Origin: an uncultured Acidimicrobiales bacterium | Lineage (GTDB): Bacteria; Actinomycetota; Acidimicrobiia; Acidimicrobiales; Bin134 | Direction: 5' to 3' | Assembly (NCBI GenBank): GCA_951813555.1 | Contig: OX638344.1 | Coordinates: 2,918,475 to 2,975,075, forward strand | Length of the DNA stretch: 56,601 nt | Shown: in pieces, positions 1-8,427 of the stretch | How the letters are laid out: every line of letters begins with the position of its first letter | Position numbering within the stretch: position 1 is the first letter of the stretch | The notes under the pieces: model-generated | Told to the model about the DNA's origin: nothing | The model's input: only the letters and a program-made list of their open reading frames with translations | The model's database searches: none | Program-made: the position numbers and the translations under genes

Positions 1-407
1 ATGTTTGATTGAAGGCGATCGGGTAACGAGGCAATAGCGGATTGCAATAGTTCGAAGCTTGCTTGATTTTGTTCTATGAGGTGAAGATTGGAAAACGCTC
101 CACTCTTTGCTGCGATTAGTGAGGAACCATCATGCAATTTACTCTCACCGTTAGTTGCTGAGGTCCCCTCACCAGTCCCAGCAAAGGCGTCAACGAACGT
201 TCCACCACCTGCGACTCGTCGATAGAGCTTTAGGTAGAGATCGAGTATTTCGAGTTTGTCTAGCGTCCAACCGTGAAATTCCCTGATCTCCGTAATTGGG
301 TCTTTAGCCCCTGGGACTGGACGTACCGATTCGCTCTCCACAATCATTGCGTCAAGCTCATCGTCGCTAAAGAGTGAGGTCCCCTGCTCCTCACATTTTC
401 CTGTCAT
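1..407 (-). CDS. tcmP: Three-Cys-motif partner protein TcmP (partial)
   Basis: The reverse complement is open from an ATG at 407 to the window edge (about 135 residues). It reads through FHGWTLDKLEILDLYLKLY and then FVDAFAGTG, which resembles the glycine-rich S-adenosylmethionine-binding motif I of Rossmann methyltransferases. The combination of a 'W-x-x-x-K-[LI]-x-[IL]' helix followed by DAFAGTG is typical of TcmP proteins, which are known as partners of Gp37/Gp68 family proteins. That partner lies immediately upstream here, and the two genes share a 4-base ATGA overlap, so they are translationally coupled. The biochemical role of TcmP is not established. The 3' part lies outside the window. 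This stretch looks poorer in GC than the housekeeping genes further right. Confidence 0.8.
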   Translation of the reverse strand, partial: MTGKCEEQGTSLFSDDELDAMIVESESVRPVPGAKDPITEIREFHGWTLDKLEILDLYLKLYRRVAGGGTFVDAFAGTGEGTSATNGESKLHDGSSLIAAKSGAFSNLHLIEQNQASFELLQSAIASLPDRLQSN

Positions 408-1159
408 GAGGCGATGCGGACTGGATGGCTGGGGATGTCGTCATGGTGGATGCCGTCAAGCTCGCGGCCATTCGCCTTTGGGGTTCGGCCACCCCATTGT
501 TTGAAGAAGAAGGCGACGCCGGCGGATGCGCACTGGTCGCGTAATTCGCGGATCCATGGTTCTTCGACAGGACGGGCGCCGTGGCCGCTTTCTCCTCCGG
601 CGATTAACCAGCCGATATCCGTCAAGTCGAGATTTGGGAGTGGGCCGAGAAGGGGTTCTGCGCTGATGAAGCGGACCGCGGCGTCTACCGAGCGCAAGTG
701 GTCGACGCGGAAGGCATAGCGATTCGTCTCCACGGTCACGCCCATCCAGACGTTGGATGGCCAAAGTAGGCCGCTAGCGAGAGTGGCGAGCCGTTTCGAG
801 CGCTTGGTGAGGATCTGGTAGGTGTGCTGGGGTGTCTCAGCCATCACCTTGAAGACCCTCTGTATGAACTCTAGTGGGACATCGTTGTGGAAGAGGTCGC
901 TCATCGAGTTCACGAACACCAGCCTGGGTGCTCTCCACCTGTAGGGAAGCTCCAGTTGGTACTCGTGCAGCGCCAAACCGAAACCTGGCCCGCTGGACTT
1001 GGGGTCACCGTCGTTCTGGTACTTGGGGTTCCCCATAGCCTTGAGACGCTTGGCCAGGGTGAGCGCGTAGCAGTTGTCGCAGCCAACTGAGACCCGGTCG
1101 CATCCGGTAGTTGGGTTCCAGGTTGTCTCGGTCCACTCGATACCGGTTCGGTCGGCCAT
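404..1159 (-). CDS. Phage Gp37/Gp68 family (DUF5131) three-Cys protein
   Basis: This 251-residue protein opens with IEWTETTWNPTTGC and carries Cys20, Cys27 and Cys30 (C-x6-C-x2-CYA), the three-cysteine signature that gives its partner TcmP its name. Later hallmarks are FVNSMSDLFH, QILTKR, VWMGVTVE, RFISAEPL and the C-terminal FFFKQWGG, all characteristic of the Gp37/Gp68 (DUF5131) family found in phages, mobile elements and bacterial chromosomes. The cysteine cluster suggests a metal or iron-sulfur site, but the reaction is unknown to me. It overlaps tcmP by 4 bases and lies 88 bases downstream of hsdM on the same strand, so it may be transcribed with the type I restriction-modification genes. 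The identification is firm; the function is not. Confidence 0.88.
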   Translation of the reverse strand: MADRTGIEWTETTWNPTTGCDRVSVGCDNCYALTLAKRLKAMGNPKYQNDGDPKSSGPGFGLALHEYQLELPYRWRAPRLVFVNSMSDLFHNDVPLEFIQRVFKVMAETPQHTYQILTKRSKRLATLASGLLWPSNVWMGVTVETNRYAFRVDHLRSVDAAVRFISAEPLLGPLPNLDLTDIGWLIAGGESGHGARPVEEPWIRELRDQCASAGVAFFFKQWGGRTPKANGRELDGIHHDDIPSHPVRIAS

Positions 1160-1247
1160 GACCGCTGCCTTTCGGTCGCCAAGTTATCCACAGGCCGTGC
1201 AGAAGGGTGCAGACTACTCCCAAGGAGTGACATGTACCTACTTCGCT

Positions 1248-2699
1248 TCAGCTTGACATACCAGTGCCGGGAGGCTCACCGGCAGTCGCGAGGCTCTCGG
1301 CGAGGGCTTGGATTTCGGTTAGGGCGGATTGGAGGTCTTCGGCGATTTCGGCGGCTAGGACAGCGGGAGCGGGGAGGTTGTCGATGTCTTCGAGGCTTTC
1401 GTCGCGGAGCCAGAAGAGGTCGAGGCTGACCTTGTCGCGGGCGATGAGCTCGTCGTAGGTGTAGCGCTTGAAGCGCTCGGACTCTTGGCGCTGGTGGCGG
1501 TTGGCGGGGTTGTAGCTGGTTACGAATTCGTCGAGGTCGGCTCGGGTCAGGGGGTTCTGCTTGAGGGTGAAGTGCTTGTTAGTGCGTAGGTCGTAGACCC
1601 ATAACTCCCTAGTCCAAGCTTGCTCGGCACCTTCTCGGCGGCGGAAGAAAAGGACGTTAGCCTTGACACCTTGGGCGTAGAAGATGCCAGTGGGGAGACG
1701 GAGCAGGGTGTGAACGTCGCAGTCGTGCAGAAGCCGGCGGCGGATGGTCTCGCCGGCACCAGCTTCGAATAGCACGTTATCGGGAACTACTACTGCAGCG
1801 GTGCCGCCGATCTTGAGCAAGCTGACGACATGTTGGACGAAGTTGAGCTGCTTGTTCTTGGTGGTGGCCCAGAAGTCCTCTCGCTCGTAGCTGTCGGAGG
1901 ATGACCGGCCGAATGGCGGATTGGTGAGCACCATGTCGAAGCGTTCGCCAGGGTCGTCGCGGAGGGCGTCGTCCACGTTGATAGGGGAATCTGACTCCGG
2001 GCTCTCGATGCCGTGAAGGAGCAAGTTCATTGCGCAGAGTCGGGCGGGCAGGTCGGCGATCTCCCAGCCGGTGAAGGCGCCGGAACGCAGGTGGGCGGCC
2101 TGGTCGGGAGTCAGGTGGGGGAATCGCTCAACAATGGACTGGTAGGCACCTAGGAAGAAGCCGCCGGTCCCGCAGGCGGGGTCACAGATGCGGTCGCCGG
2201 GCTCGGGCTGCATCACATCGACAATGGCGGAGATGAGAGACCGGGGGGTGAAGTACTGCCCCGCTCCCCTAGCGCCCTCTTGGGCGGTCTTTTCGATCAA
2301 GCCCTCATACGCGTCGCCTTTGAGGTCGGCGTCGTAGCTCATCCACTCGTGCTGGTCGATGAACTCCTTGATGAGCTGCTCCAGCTTGGCTGGGTTCTGA
2401 ATGCGGTTTCTGGCCTTGCGGAACACCACCCCAAGCATGTCGTCGGCTGATCCGAGTTCCGCGAGGGTCTTGTTGTACTGGGCTTCGAGTTGCTCTCCTG
2501 ACCGGTTCAGCAGTGTCGGCCAGTCGTAGCCGACGGGCACCACCCGCTGGCCCAGGAGTTCGTGCTGTTCGTCGGCCATTTTGAGGAACAGCAGGTAGGT
2601 GAGCTGCTCCAAGTAGTCGCCGTAGGAGAGCCCATCATCTCGGAGCACATCGCAGAAGTCCCACAGCTTCTGCACCATGGCCTTGGGGTCTGAGGTCAT
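1248..2699 (-). CDS. hsdM: Type I restriction-modification system, DNA methyltransferase subunit
   Basis: HsdM is the N6-adenine methyltransferase subunit of a type I restriction-modification enzyme; with HsdS it methylates the target on the host chromosome. The 483-residue protein has the HsdM N-terminal helical domain (about residues 8-130), the QYFTPR motif at 148-153, the SAM-binding motif DPACGTGGF at 173-181 and the catalytic NPPF motif at 260-263, so it looks active. The length is usual for the family. The ATG at 2699 is preceded by GAGGGG a few bases upstream, a good ribosome-binding site. Unusually, its partner genes hsdS and hsdR are not adjacent: about 1.5 kb of small genes lie between hsdM and hsdS, although all three run on the minus strand. 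Confidence 0.95.
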   Translation of the reverse strand: MTSDPKAMVQKLWDFCDVLRDDGLSYGDYLEQLTYLLFLKMADEQHELLGQRVVPVGYDWPTLLNRSGEQLEAQYNKTLAELGSADDMLGVVFRKARNRIQNPAKLEQLIKEFIDQHEWMSYDADLKGDAYEGLIEKTAQEGARGAGQYFTPRSLISAIVDVMQPEPGDRICDPACGTGGFFLGAYQSIVERFPHLTPDQAAHLRSGAFTGWEIADLPARLCAMNLLLHGIESPESDSPINVDDALRDDPGERFDMVLTNPPFGRSSSDSYEREDFWATTKNKQLNFVQHVVSLLKIGGTAAVVVPDNVLFEAGAGETIRRRLLHDCDVHTLLRLPTGIFYAQGVKANVLFFRRREGAEQAWTRELWVYDLRTNKHFTLKQNPLTRADLDEFVTSYNPANRHQRQESERFKRYTYDELIARDKVSLDLFWLRDESLEDIDNLPAPAVLAAEIAEDLQSALTEIQALAESLATAGEPPGTGMSS

Positions 2700-2805
2700 C
2701 AGCCCCTCACCGTGTCAGAGCGCAGTGACTATTTCCAACCACGTGAGGGAGGTGTCGCGAGTCGATACCCGTCGTGGTTGAAGTGGCCATCTGCTTTGCC
2801 GAAGC

Positions 2806-3009
2806 TCAGTCGCCCAGGCGTTGCAGCGCTACGGCATGGCGCTGGGTGATGTCCTCTGCTGCCGTCGCAACTCGGTCGCGGTGATCGGCATTGGCGATGT
2901 ACTCACGTACTGCCCGCCGCGCTGCCTCTTGCATCGATATACCGTCGAGCGCCGCTCGCTCTCGCAGAGCGTCCAGCTCCTCCTCAGTCAGTCGGAGTGT
3001 CATGGCCAT
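2806..3009 (-). CDS. Ribbon-helix-helix (CopG/VapB-like) antitoxin-type protein
   Basis: This 67-residue protein begins MAMTLRLTEEELDALRE and continues with GISMQEAARRAVREYIA. A short beta strand with alternating hydrophobic residues followed by two helices is the plan of ribbon-helix-helix DNA-binding proteins, many of which are antitoxins. The frame extends upstream to a TTG at 3048, but the first ATG at 3009 starts right at the expected beta strand and is preferred. No toxin gene is visible on either side (the next minus-strand gene upstream encodes an unrelated 63-residue protein), so it is either an orphan or a repressor of the neighbouring restriction genes. It sits between hsdM and higBA. 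Confidence 0.68.
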   Translation of the reverse strand: MAMTLRLTEEELDALRERAALDGISMQEAARRAVREYIANADHRDRVATAAEDITQRHAVALQRLGD

Positions 3010-3150
3010 CGGTGCATGGTATTTGCCAGGTACGACGCCGCCTGGCAAGGCAGGACGTGGCTCCAGAGGGCACCACAGGAGTCCCTTCAGTTTTCTTGCA
3101 ACATAGCCCTGGGATCATGGTTGGGCAGTAGCGCACCATTTCGCATTCCC

Positions 3151-3342
3151 CTAGGTAAAGGGAGGTGTTTCCGGCGGTTCTGTCGAGTCGAGGGCATTAA
3201 CCATCATCTGCCACCCGGCAGGATCTTCAATCGCATCGATCGCTTCCTCCAACGCAGCGACAGGATCCTGGGGGTGCTTGCGCAGCCAGTCAAGGATGGG
3301 CTCCACCAGGTAGTGCACTACCCGATATTCGGCAGTGTTCAC
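3151..3342 (-). CDS. Small acidic protein of unknown function
   Basis: A 63-residue reading frame with a GTG start, preceded 8 bases upstream by AGGAG (3351-3355, minus strand), a good ribosome-binding site that supports it being real. The product is acidic and probably helical, with the pattern EPILDWLRKHPQDPVAALEE, and it has a proline-rich tail. I do not recognise a family and see no catalytic motif, signal peptide or membrane segment. It belongs to the cluster of small genes that separates hsdM from hsdS, upstream of the ribbon-helix-helix gene on the same strand. Confidence 0.55.
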   Translation of the reverse strand: MNTAEYRVVHYLVEPILDWLRKHPQDPVAALEEAIDAIEDPAGWQMMVNALDSTEPPETPPFT

Positions 3343-3668
3343 TTGCTTTGCTCCTACGGAGTCCGGGTTGCCGTGAGCTGCGAACGGGCATCAGGTAGCG
3401 GTCAGGCGGCACTCGGTCAGAGCTTCTTCCAGTCACGGGTCTTGCGTCAGTGAATGTTGACAACCGCAACAGTGTGCTTGCCTCGCGAGAGGCAAGCGAG
3501 CCGATTTCTGAGCTTGCACGACATTCACAGCCAACGCCTTAGCGTCGATGCCTCCAACACCCAGCAGCCGAACCGCCACAGGCTGTAGGCGATGGTCGAG
3601 TTGGCCGGGTATAGGAACATGACCTACATTGATAATAATTTAAATATACCTGAAAGGCGTTCAGCGAG
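3343..3668. other. Intergenic region between the small-gene cluster and higBA
   Basis: No convincing gene is seen in this 326-base stretch. It holds the ribosome-binding site of the minus-strand 63-residue gene (3351-3355), a short perfect hairpin (3474-3498) and, just before higB, a strongly AT-rich island at about 3622-3650 that stands out from the surrounding GC-rich DNA. The island is the likely promoter and operator zone of higBA. A TTGGCC (3601-3606) and TACATT (3625-3630) pair with an 18-base spacer is a possible promoter, but the match is weak. A GAAAGGCG at 3652-3659 could serve as ribosome-binding site for higB. Confidence 0.5.
3474..3498. repeat. Short perfect inverted repeat (hairpin)
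   Basis: CTTGCCTC (3477-3484) and GAGGCAAG (3489-3496) are exact inverted copies around a GCGA tetraloop. One more G-C pair and a G-T pair extend the stem to about 10 base pairs. There is no downstream run of T, so it is not a standard intrinsic terminator; it could be a protein-binding site or a remnant of a mobile element. Confidence 0.6.
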
Positions 3669-3971
3669 GTGCGGATCAGGTTCGCTGACGACGAGTTGCT
3701 GCGTCTCTACTTTGACGAGGGCTACTACCCCAAGCGGATGGATCGTGCCCTTGCGACGGCATTCCGAAAGAAGGTCGCCATACTGGAGGCAGCTGAGAAC
3801 GAACTGGCCCTGCGGCAGTTGAGGTCACTCAACTTCAAGAAGCTCAAGGGCAAGCGTGCAGGCCAGCACTCAATCCGTATCAACGATCAGTGGCAACTCA
3901 TCTTCACATTTCTCGACGGGGGAAGCAGTAGAATCGCTCTCCTGATCGAAATCGTGGACTACCACCGATAA
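3669..3971 (+). CDS. higB: HigB-type (RelE superfamily) toxin
   Basis: This 100-residue basic protein has the HigB fold signature: an N-terminal MRIRFADDEL strand, a central helical part, and the C-terminal strands LKGKRAGQHSIRINDQWQL. HigB toxins are ribosome-dependent mRNA endonucleases that halt translation when their antitoxin is lost. Translation probably starts at GTG 3669, after a weak GAAAGGCG site. The gene is followed 14 bases later by the antitoxin gene higA; the toxin-first order is typical of higBA and opposite to most type II systems. The pair runs against the flanking restriction genes, suggesting separate control, probably by HigA binding to the AT-rich promoter region upstream. 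Confidence 0.88.
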   Translation: MRIRFADDELLRLYFDEGYYPKRMDRALATAFRKKVAILEAAENELALRQLRSLNFKKLKGKRAGQHSIRINDQWQLIFTFLDGGSSRIALLIEIVDYHR

Positions 3972-3985
3972 GAGAGGAACCCAAC

Positions 3986-4255
3986 ATGGGCAGAGCCGAA
4001 CCGAGTTTCACTCCAGGGGAGGTCCTGAACGATGAGTTGGAGGCGCGCGGCTGGAGCACGGCCAAATTCGCTGAGACCTTGGGGAGAACTGTCGAGGCGA
4101 CCACGGCGATACTCGAAGATCGGACAGAGATCACCGCCGAGATTGCCGACAATATCGGGCGGGCACTTGGAACCGGGCCCGAATTGTGGCTGAACCTACA
4201 GGACAACTATCGCAACAGATACACCGACACAGACCATCGGCCGGTACCGGCCTAG
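3986..4255 (+). CDS. higA: HigA-type helix-turn-helix antitoxin
   Basis: An 89-residue protein beginning MGRAEPSFTPGEVLNDELEA, followed by an XRE/lambda-repressor-type helix-turn-helix (about residues 12-65) with the family pattern TGPELWLNLQ-x-Y near the end. HigA neutralises HigB and represses the operon. A clear AGAGGA (3973-3978) lies 7 bases before the ATG. Its stop codon overlaps the stop codon of the convergent hsdS gene: the palindrome CTAG at 4252-4255 supplies TAG on both strands. With no intergenic space, transcription of the two genes would run into each other. Confidence 0.9.
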   Translation: MGRAEPSFTPGEVLNDELEARGWSTAKFAETLGRTVEATTAILEDRTEITAEIADNIGRALGTGPELWLNLQDNYRNRYTDTDHRPVPA

Positions 4256-5499
4256 GAGGGCTGCCGAGAGGCAGCCATGCGCTCTAGCAGCACCGAGGCT
4301 GGTTCGTCGTCGGGGTCTTGAGGCACGAGCTGGCCTGAGAAGGCGTCCGAGAGGATTGATCGCCGCAGGTTTGCTATGTGACGTTTCGCCTGGTTCAGAT
4401 CAGTCTGCAGACTGTCCTCCATCTCCATGACTGTCCGCAGCTGGTCTACGACCTCTCGCTGTTCTTTCAATGAGGGAGACGGCACTGGGAACGACTTGAG
4501 GGTCGTGAGGTTAAGGGATGCGAGGTTGGTGGTCTGTTTGCCGTGGGTCTCGAACCACCGTTGTCCCCATGTGTTTCCGTGCATCGAGATGAAGTACGGG
4601 TCGAAGGCTTCGTTGTTCAGACGTGCCCGAAATACATGGTTTTGATGGATGCAGTCCTCGACTTGCCCCTCCCACACCCAGCCACGTCCGAGTTTGTCAC
4701 GGTCACCGCCTTCATTGAAGAGGATGTCACCGGGCTTGAGTTCGAGTGAAAGGGCCTTCTCAGGCTTAACCCGAATAGTTGTGACCTGTTCAAGATCAAG
4801 ATAGCCACGTTGAACATTGGCGACTCGGAGATAAGGGACTTCGATATAGGCAGGGTTACCCTGGTTCTTTGAGTCTTTAGTGACGCCGCCCTTCACCTCG
4901 GCAATCTGACCCAACGTGGTCCATGGCCAATCAGGTCGATCGAATAGTTCCTGAAATGATGAGCGTCGGAACGCTTCAAGCTTTTGCTGGGCAGCTTCTA
5001 CAGCACTGTGAACGGCATCAAGGCGGGAGAAGTGTTCTTCGATGGCAGCAACGATGCGCCTTTGCTCAACTAGTGGTGGAATTGGCACGGCAGTGTTCTC
5101 GAACTTGCTTTTCGTAATATGAACCATTCCCGAGCCATGTGCTTGTCCATAGAGATCATCGAGTACATGCTGTAGGAGCCATCGGTGAAACTCAGTGCAG
5201 ATTCGAGAATCAACTTTGAAGATATGTTGATTCAATACAGCTTCCTCACCACGCCAAACATAGACACCGAGAGTTGCTGCCCACGACATGAGCAGGTCAC
5301 CGCTTCGAACTAAGTGCTTGTCCTCAACCTCACCTTGAAAGGAATTGTGGCTATTGCTTGAGCCTGTCAGGTTCTGAATGCGAATAATTGGACGGCCTGT
5401 CTCCTTCCAATCATCCTTCTTGATGGCTCGCCCATTCTGGTAATGGCCGACCTCACCAAGAGTCGCCCACACCCACCCTAAAGGCAGTTCACCCGTCAT
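4252..5499 (-). CDS. hsdS: Type I restriction-modification system, specificity subunit
   Basis: HsdS recognises the split DNA target of the type I enzyme. The 415 residues show the duplicated plan of the family: target-recognition domain 1 (about 1-145) ending in PIPPLVEQRRIVAAIEE (139-155), a spacer helix, target-recognition domain 2 (about 192-340) ending in PVPSPSLKEQREVV (338-351), and a second spacer helix. The two recognition domains are dissimilar, as expected for an asymmetric bipartite target. The start overlaps the hsdR stop by 4 bases (ATGA at 5496-5499), so the two are coupled. The 3' end abuts higA through a shared CTAG stop. Length and motifs look intact. The recognition sequence cannot be predicted from this alone. 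Confidence 0.94.
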   Translation of the reverse strand: MTGELPLGWVWATLGEVGHYQNGRAIKKDDWKETGRPIIRIQNLTGSSNSHNSFQGEVEDKHLVRSGDLLMSWAATLGVYVWRGEEAVLNQHIFKVDSRICTEFHRWLLQHVLDDLYGQAHGSGMVHITKSKFENTAVPIPPLVEQRRIVAAIEEHFSRLDAVHSAVEAAQQKLEAFRRSSFQELFDRPDWPWTTLGQIAEVKGGVTKDSKNQGNPAYIEVPYLRVANVQRGYLDLEQVTTIRVKPEKALSLELKPGDILFNEGGDRDKLGRGWVWEGQVEDCIHQNHVFRARLNNEAFDPYFISMHGNTWGQRWFETHGKQTTNLASLNLTTLKSFPVPSPSLKEQREVVDQLRTVMEMEDSLQTDLNQAKRHIANLRRSILSDAFSGQLVPQDPDDEPASVLLERMAASRQPS

Positions 5500-8336
5500 G
5501 CGGCCAGGACCTCGGTGAGTTCATCCAACAGCGGCTTCAAGTCGTTTCCAAAAAGCTTACGGGCCTTACCCAAGCCGCCATGGGCACTGAAGGGCGGGTG
5601 TTGGAGGTCGGTGGGGGTGATGCTGAGGCTGGAGGCGATGCGGTCTTTGATGAGGTCGAGGTAGGCGAGTTGGTCGGTGGTGAACTTGGTGCCGGTGGCG
5701 TGCTGTTGAGTCAGCCAGTTCTGGAAGCGCTCGTTTACAAGGTCGGGGTAGGCGACCAGCTCGTCGGTGTTGCCGAGGGCGTAGCGGACCAGGCTCACTA
5801 AGTCGGTGGCTACTCGGTGGCCAGTGGCTCGGACTTTGGACTTGTCGAGGGTTTCGTAGGCTTGCCAGAGGATGTCGGGGGTCCAGCGGTGTGGGGGGCG
5901 GCCAATGGCGTTGACCAGTTCTTTGATGTCGTCGTAGGTGAGGCCGCGGCCGTAGGGCTGGTGGTAGAGCACTTCTAGCGCGGTGATCTCGTCCCGATGG
6001 TCTTCGATGTACTTTCTCCACGACTCCACTTCGCTTCGGGCTCGGTCGGCGGCATCTACGGAGAACTCTCCGGATATCACCCGGTCTCTCGATGCCGTGT
6101 CGATTACTTGTTCGTAGCTGCGGCGGATATCTGCCAGCTTCTGCCGCAACTCGGAGTTGCCGGCTAAGGGCTGGATTGCCTCGGCGATCAGCTGCTGGGC
6201 AGTCGCGGCCACTTGCTCGGGGGGCGGGTCGTAGGTGCCCGCCTGAGCTGCGGCGGCATCGTGTTGTCGGTCGGGATCGAGGGCGTCGGTGATTTGGCGG
6301 ACTAGCACGCTGAGTTCGACCCCAGCGACCGACTCCACCTCGGCTCGGTCTTCTGCGGTGATCCGGCGGTTGAGGCGAGCCAGGCGCGACGCTACCGACG
6401 ACACCACGTCGGAGTCTCTGGAGCCGAGGCCGATCTGGTTGAGCAGCTTGTCGAAGCTCACGTGGCGCTGGCGCTCCAGTGGGACGGTGTCGTGGAGGTC
6501 GGCCTCTGTCACGCCCACTGCATCGACGATCACGAAGCGGTCTTTGGCCTGGGCGTCGGGGGTGACGGTGCGGAGCTGGTCGTTGTCGATCACCCGCACG
6601 CCTCGGCCCTTCATCTGCTCGAAGAAGTTGCGGCTTCGCACCATGCGCATGAACACCACGCACTCGATGGGCTTCACGTCGGTGCCGGTGGCGATCATGT
6701 CCACGGTCACTGCGATGCGGGTGGGATAGTCGGTGCGGAACTTCTGGAGCAGATGCTCCGCGCTCTCGCCCGACTCCCCTGAGCGGTAGGTGATCTTCAC
6801 CGCTCCCTGGTTGCCGAGGCCGAACTCCTCCCGCACGATCTGCACGATGTCGTCGGCGTGGCTGTCGTCTTTGGCGAAGATCAGCGTCTTGGGGATGTTG
6901 ACCAGGAAGCCGTCGTCGTCTTTCTCCCGGTCTTCGAACATCTCGGGCAGCGAATCGCGAAGGGTGCGAACGATTGTGCGGATTTGATCAGGGACCACTA
7001 CCCGGCGGTCGAGTTCGCTGGCGTGGTAGGCGATGTCGGCATCGGCCTGCTCTAGGCGGATGCTGCGGGTCTCCCGGTCGCGGAACTCGGTCACGAAGCC
7101 GGAGGGGACGGCGCCGCCGGTCTCGGTGATCTCGGTGCGGATGCGGAATATGTCGAAGTCCACGTTCACCCGGTCGGCCACTGCCTGGGCGTGCCCGTAC
7201 TCCATCACCAGGTTCTGGTCGAAAAAGGCGAACGTCTGGATGCCGGGCGTAGCGGTGAGGCCCACCAGGAAAGCGTCGAAGTACTCCAGCACCTGGCGCC
7301 ACACGCCATAGATCGAGCGATGGCACTCGTCGATGATGATGAGGTCGTATGACTCGATCGGCACTCTCGGGTTGTAGGCCACCTCCACCGGCTGTTCGGG
7401 AGCAGTGTCGAAGCCGGTCCGCTCGTCGAGAACGTCGTCGAGCTCCTCTCCCCGCAGGATGTAGTAGAGGCGCTGGATGGTGCTGACGTGGACTTTGGCG
7501 GCGGCTTCATTGGCCATGTCGAGCTCTGATGAGGCGAGCCGGCGGACGTTGTACAGCTCGGTGAACTTGCGGCGGTCGCCTGGTACGTCGAAGCCCTCGA
7601 ACTCCCGCACCGCCTGGCGGCCCAGGTTGGCCCGGTCGACCAGGAACAGGATGCGATTGGCTCGGGTGTGGCGCAGCAGCCGATAGCAGACGTTGGCCGC
7701 GGTGAATGTCTTGCCCGAGCCCGTGGCCATTTGGATCAGCGCCCGAGGGCGGTTGGCCTTGAATGACTCCTCCAGGTTGCCGATGGCCTCGGCCTGCGCC
7801 GGCCACAGCCCGGTGGTGTCGTCGCTCAGGTCGGGCAGTTCGCTGAATCCGCTGCGCAGGGTGGCGTTGCCGTCGAACTCGTTGTAGTTGGTTCGCCATT
7901 GAGCGAGCGCTTCGGGACGGTGAAAGCTGTAGACCCGACGTGAGGTGGGAAGCGGGTCGAGCCCACAGGTGAAACGGGTTTCGGCCCCGGTTGACTCGTA
8001 GCCGAAGGGCAGCGCGCCATCGACCTGGAAGGCGGGCAGTTGGCCGGGGTAGGCCGACTGGTACTTACGGGTCTGGGGCTCCACTCCCGTGAGGGTGTTG
8101 CCTTGCTTCTTGGCTTCGATCACCCCAACCGCTTGGGCGTCCACGTACAGCACATAGTCAGCGGGGCCAGCCTCAGTGGGCACCTCCCGCACCGCCACTC
8201 CCCTGGCGGCAGCCACCGCGGCGTTCTGGTAGTCCTGCACTACCCAGCCACACTCCGCCAACTGCTCGTCGATCGCCATGCGGGCACGAGCCTCAGGGTT
8301 GAGGTAGTCAGACGATGCGTTCATCCGGTTGTACAT
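5496..8336 (-). CDS. hsdR: Type I restriction enzyme, restriction (motor and nuclease) subunit
   Basis: HsdR translocates unmethylated DNA and cuts it. The N-terminal PD-(D/E)xK nuclease is visible as an aspartate followed by GVIEAKKQ (about D60, E74, K76 in this numbering). The superfamily 2 motor follows, with Walker A ATGSGKT (about 204-210), the DECH box (about 336-339), GLTATP and the GRGVR motif. The C-terminal helical part resembles EcoEI-type HsdR. The frame is open up to a GTG at 8417, but a good promoter (8389-8417) lies inside that extension and would start the transcript near 8382, so I place the start at ATG 8336 (946 residues). An ATG at 8324 is also possible. The gene overlaps hsdS by 4 bases. 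Confidence 0.93.
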   Translation of the reverse strand: MYNRMNASSDYLNPEARARMAIDEQLAECGWVVQDYQNAAVAAARGVAVREVPTEAGPADYVLYVDAQAVGVIEAKKQGNTLTGVEPQTRKYQSAYPGQLPAFQVDGALPFGYESTGAETRFTCGLDPLPTSRRVYSFHRPEALAQWRTNYNEFDGNATLRSGFSELPDLSDDTTGLWPAQAEAIGNLEESFKANRPRALIQMATGSGKTFTAANVCYRLLRHTRANRILFLVDRANLGRQAVREFEGFDVPGDRRKFTELYNVRRLASSELDMANEAAAKVHVSTIQRLYYILRGEELDDVLDERTGFDTAPEQPVEVAYNPRVPIESYDLIIIDECHRSIYGVWRQVLEYFDAFLVGLTATPGIQTFAFFDQNLVMEYGHAQAVADRVNVDFDIFRIRTEITETGGAVPSGFVTEFRDRETRSIRLEQADADIAYHASELDRRVVVPDQIRTIVRTLRDSLPEMFEDREKDDDGFLVNIPKTLIFAKDDSHADDIVQIVREEFGLGNQGAVKITYRSGESGESAEHLLQKFRTDYPTRIAVTVDMIATGTDVKPIECVVFMRMVRSRNFFEQMKGRGVRVIDNDQLRTVTPDAQAKDRFVIVDAVGVTEADLHDTVPLERQRHVSFDKLLNQIGLGSRDSDVVSSVASRLARLNRRITAEDRAEVESVAGVELSVLVRQITDALDPDRQHDAAAAQAGTYDPPPEQVAATAQQLIAEAIQPLAGNSELRQKLADIRRSYEQVIDTASRDRVISGEFSVDAADRARSEVESWRKYIEDHRDEITALEVLYHQPYGRGLTYDDIKELVNAIGRPPHRWTPDILWQAYETLDKSKVRATGHRVATDLVSLVRYALGNTDELVAYPDLVNERFQNWLTQQHATGTKFTTDQLAYLDLIKDRIASSLSITPTDLQHPPFSAHGGLGKARKLFGNDLKPLLDELTEVLAA

Positions 8337-8388
8337 CGAGGCTTGAATGGAAGCCTGTGCTGGGTATAAGTGGTCATGCTGCGGGGCA

Positions 8389-8417
8389 AGTGTAGGCGGT
8401 TCGGGACTAACTGTCAC
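8389..8417 (-). promoter_or_regulatory. Predicted hsdR promoter
   Basis: On the minus strand, GTGACA (8412-8417) and TACACT (8389-8394) are separated by exactly 17 bases, matching the vegetative consensus at 5 of 6 and 4 of 6 positions. Transcription would begin near 8382, downstream of the longest possible hsdR start and upstream of ATG 8336. This is inferred from sequence only. Confidence 0.5.
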
Positions 8418-8427
8418 AGGTGGTGGG

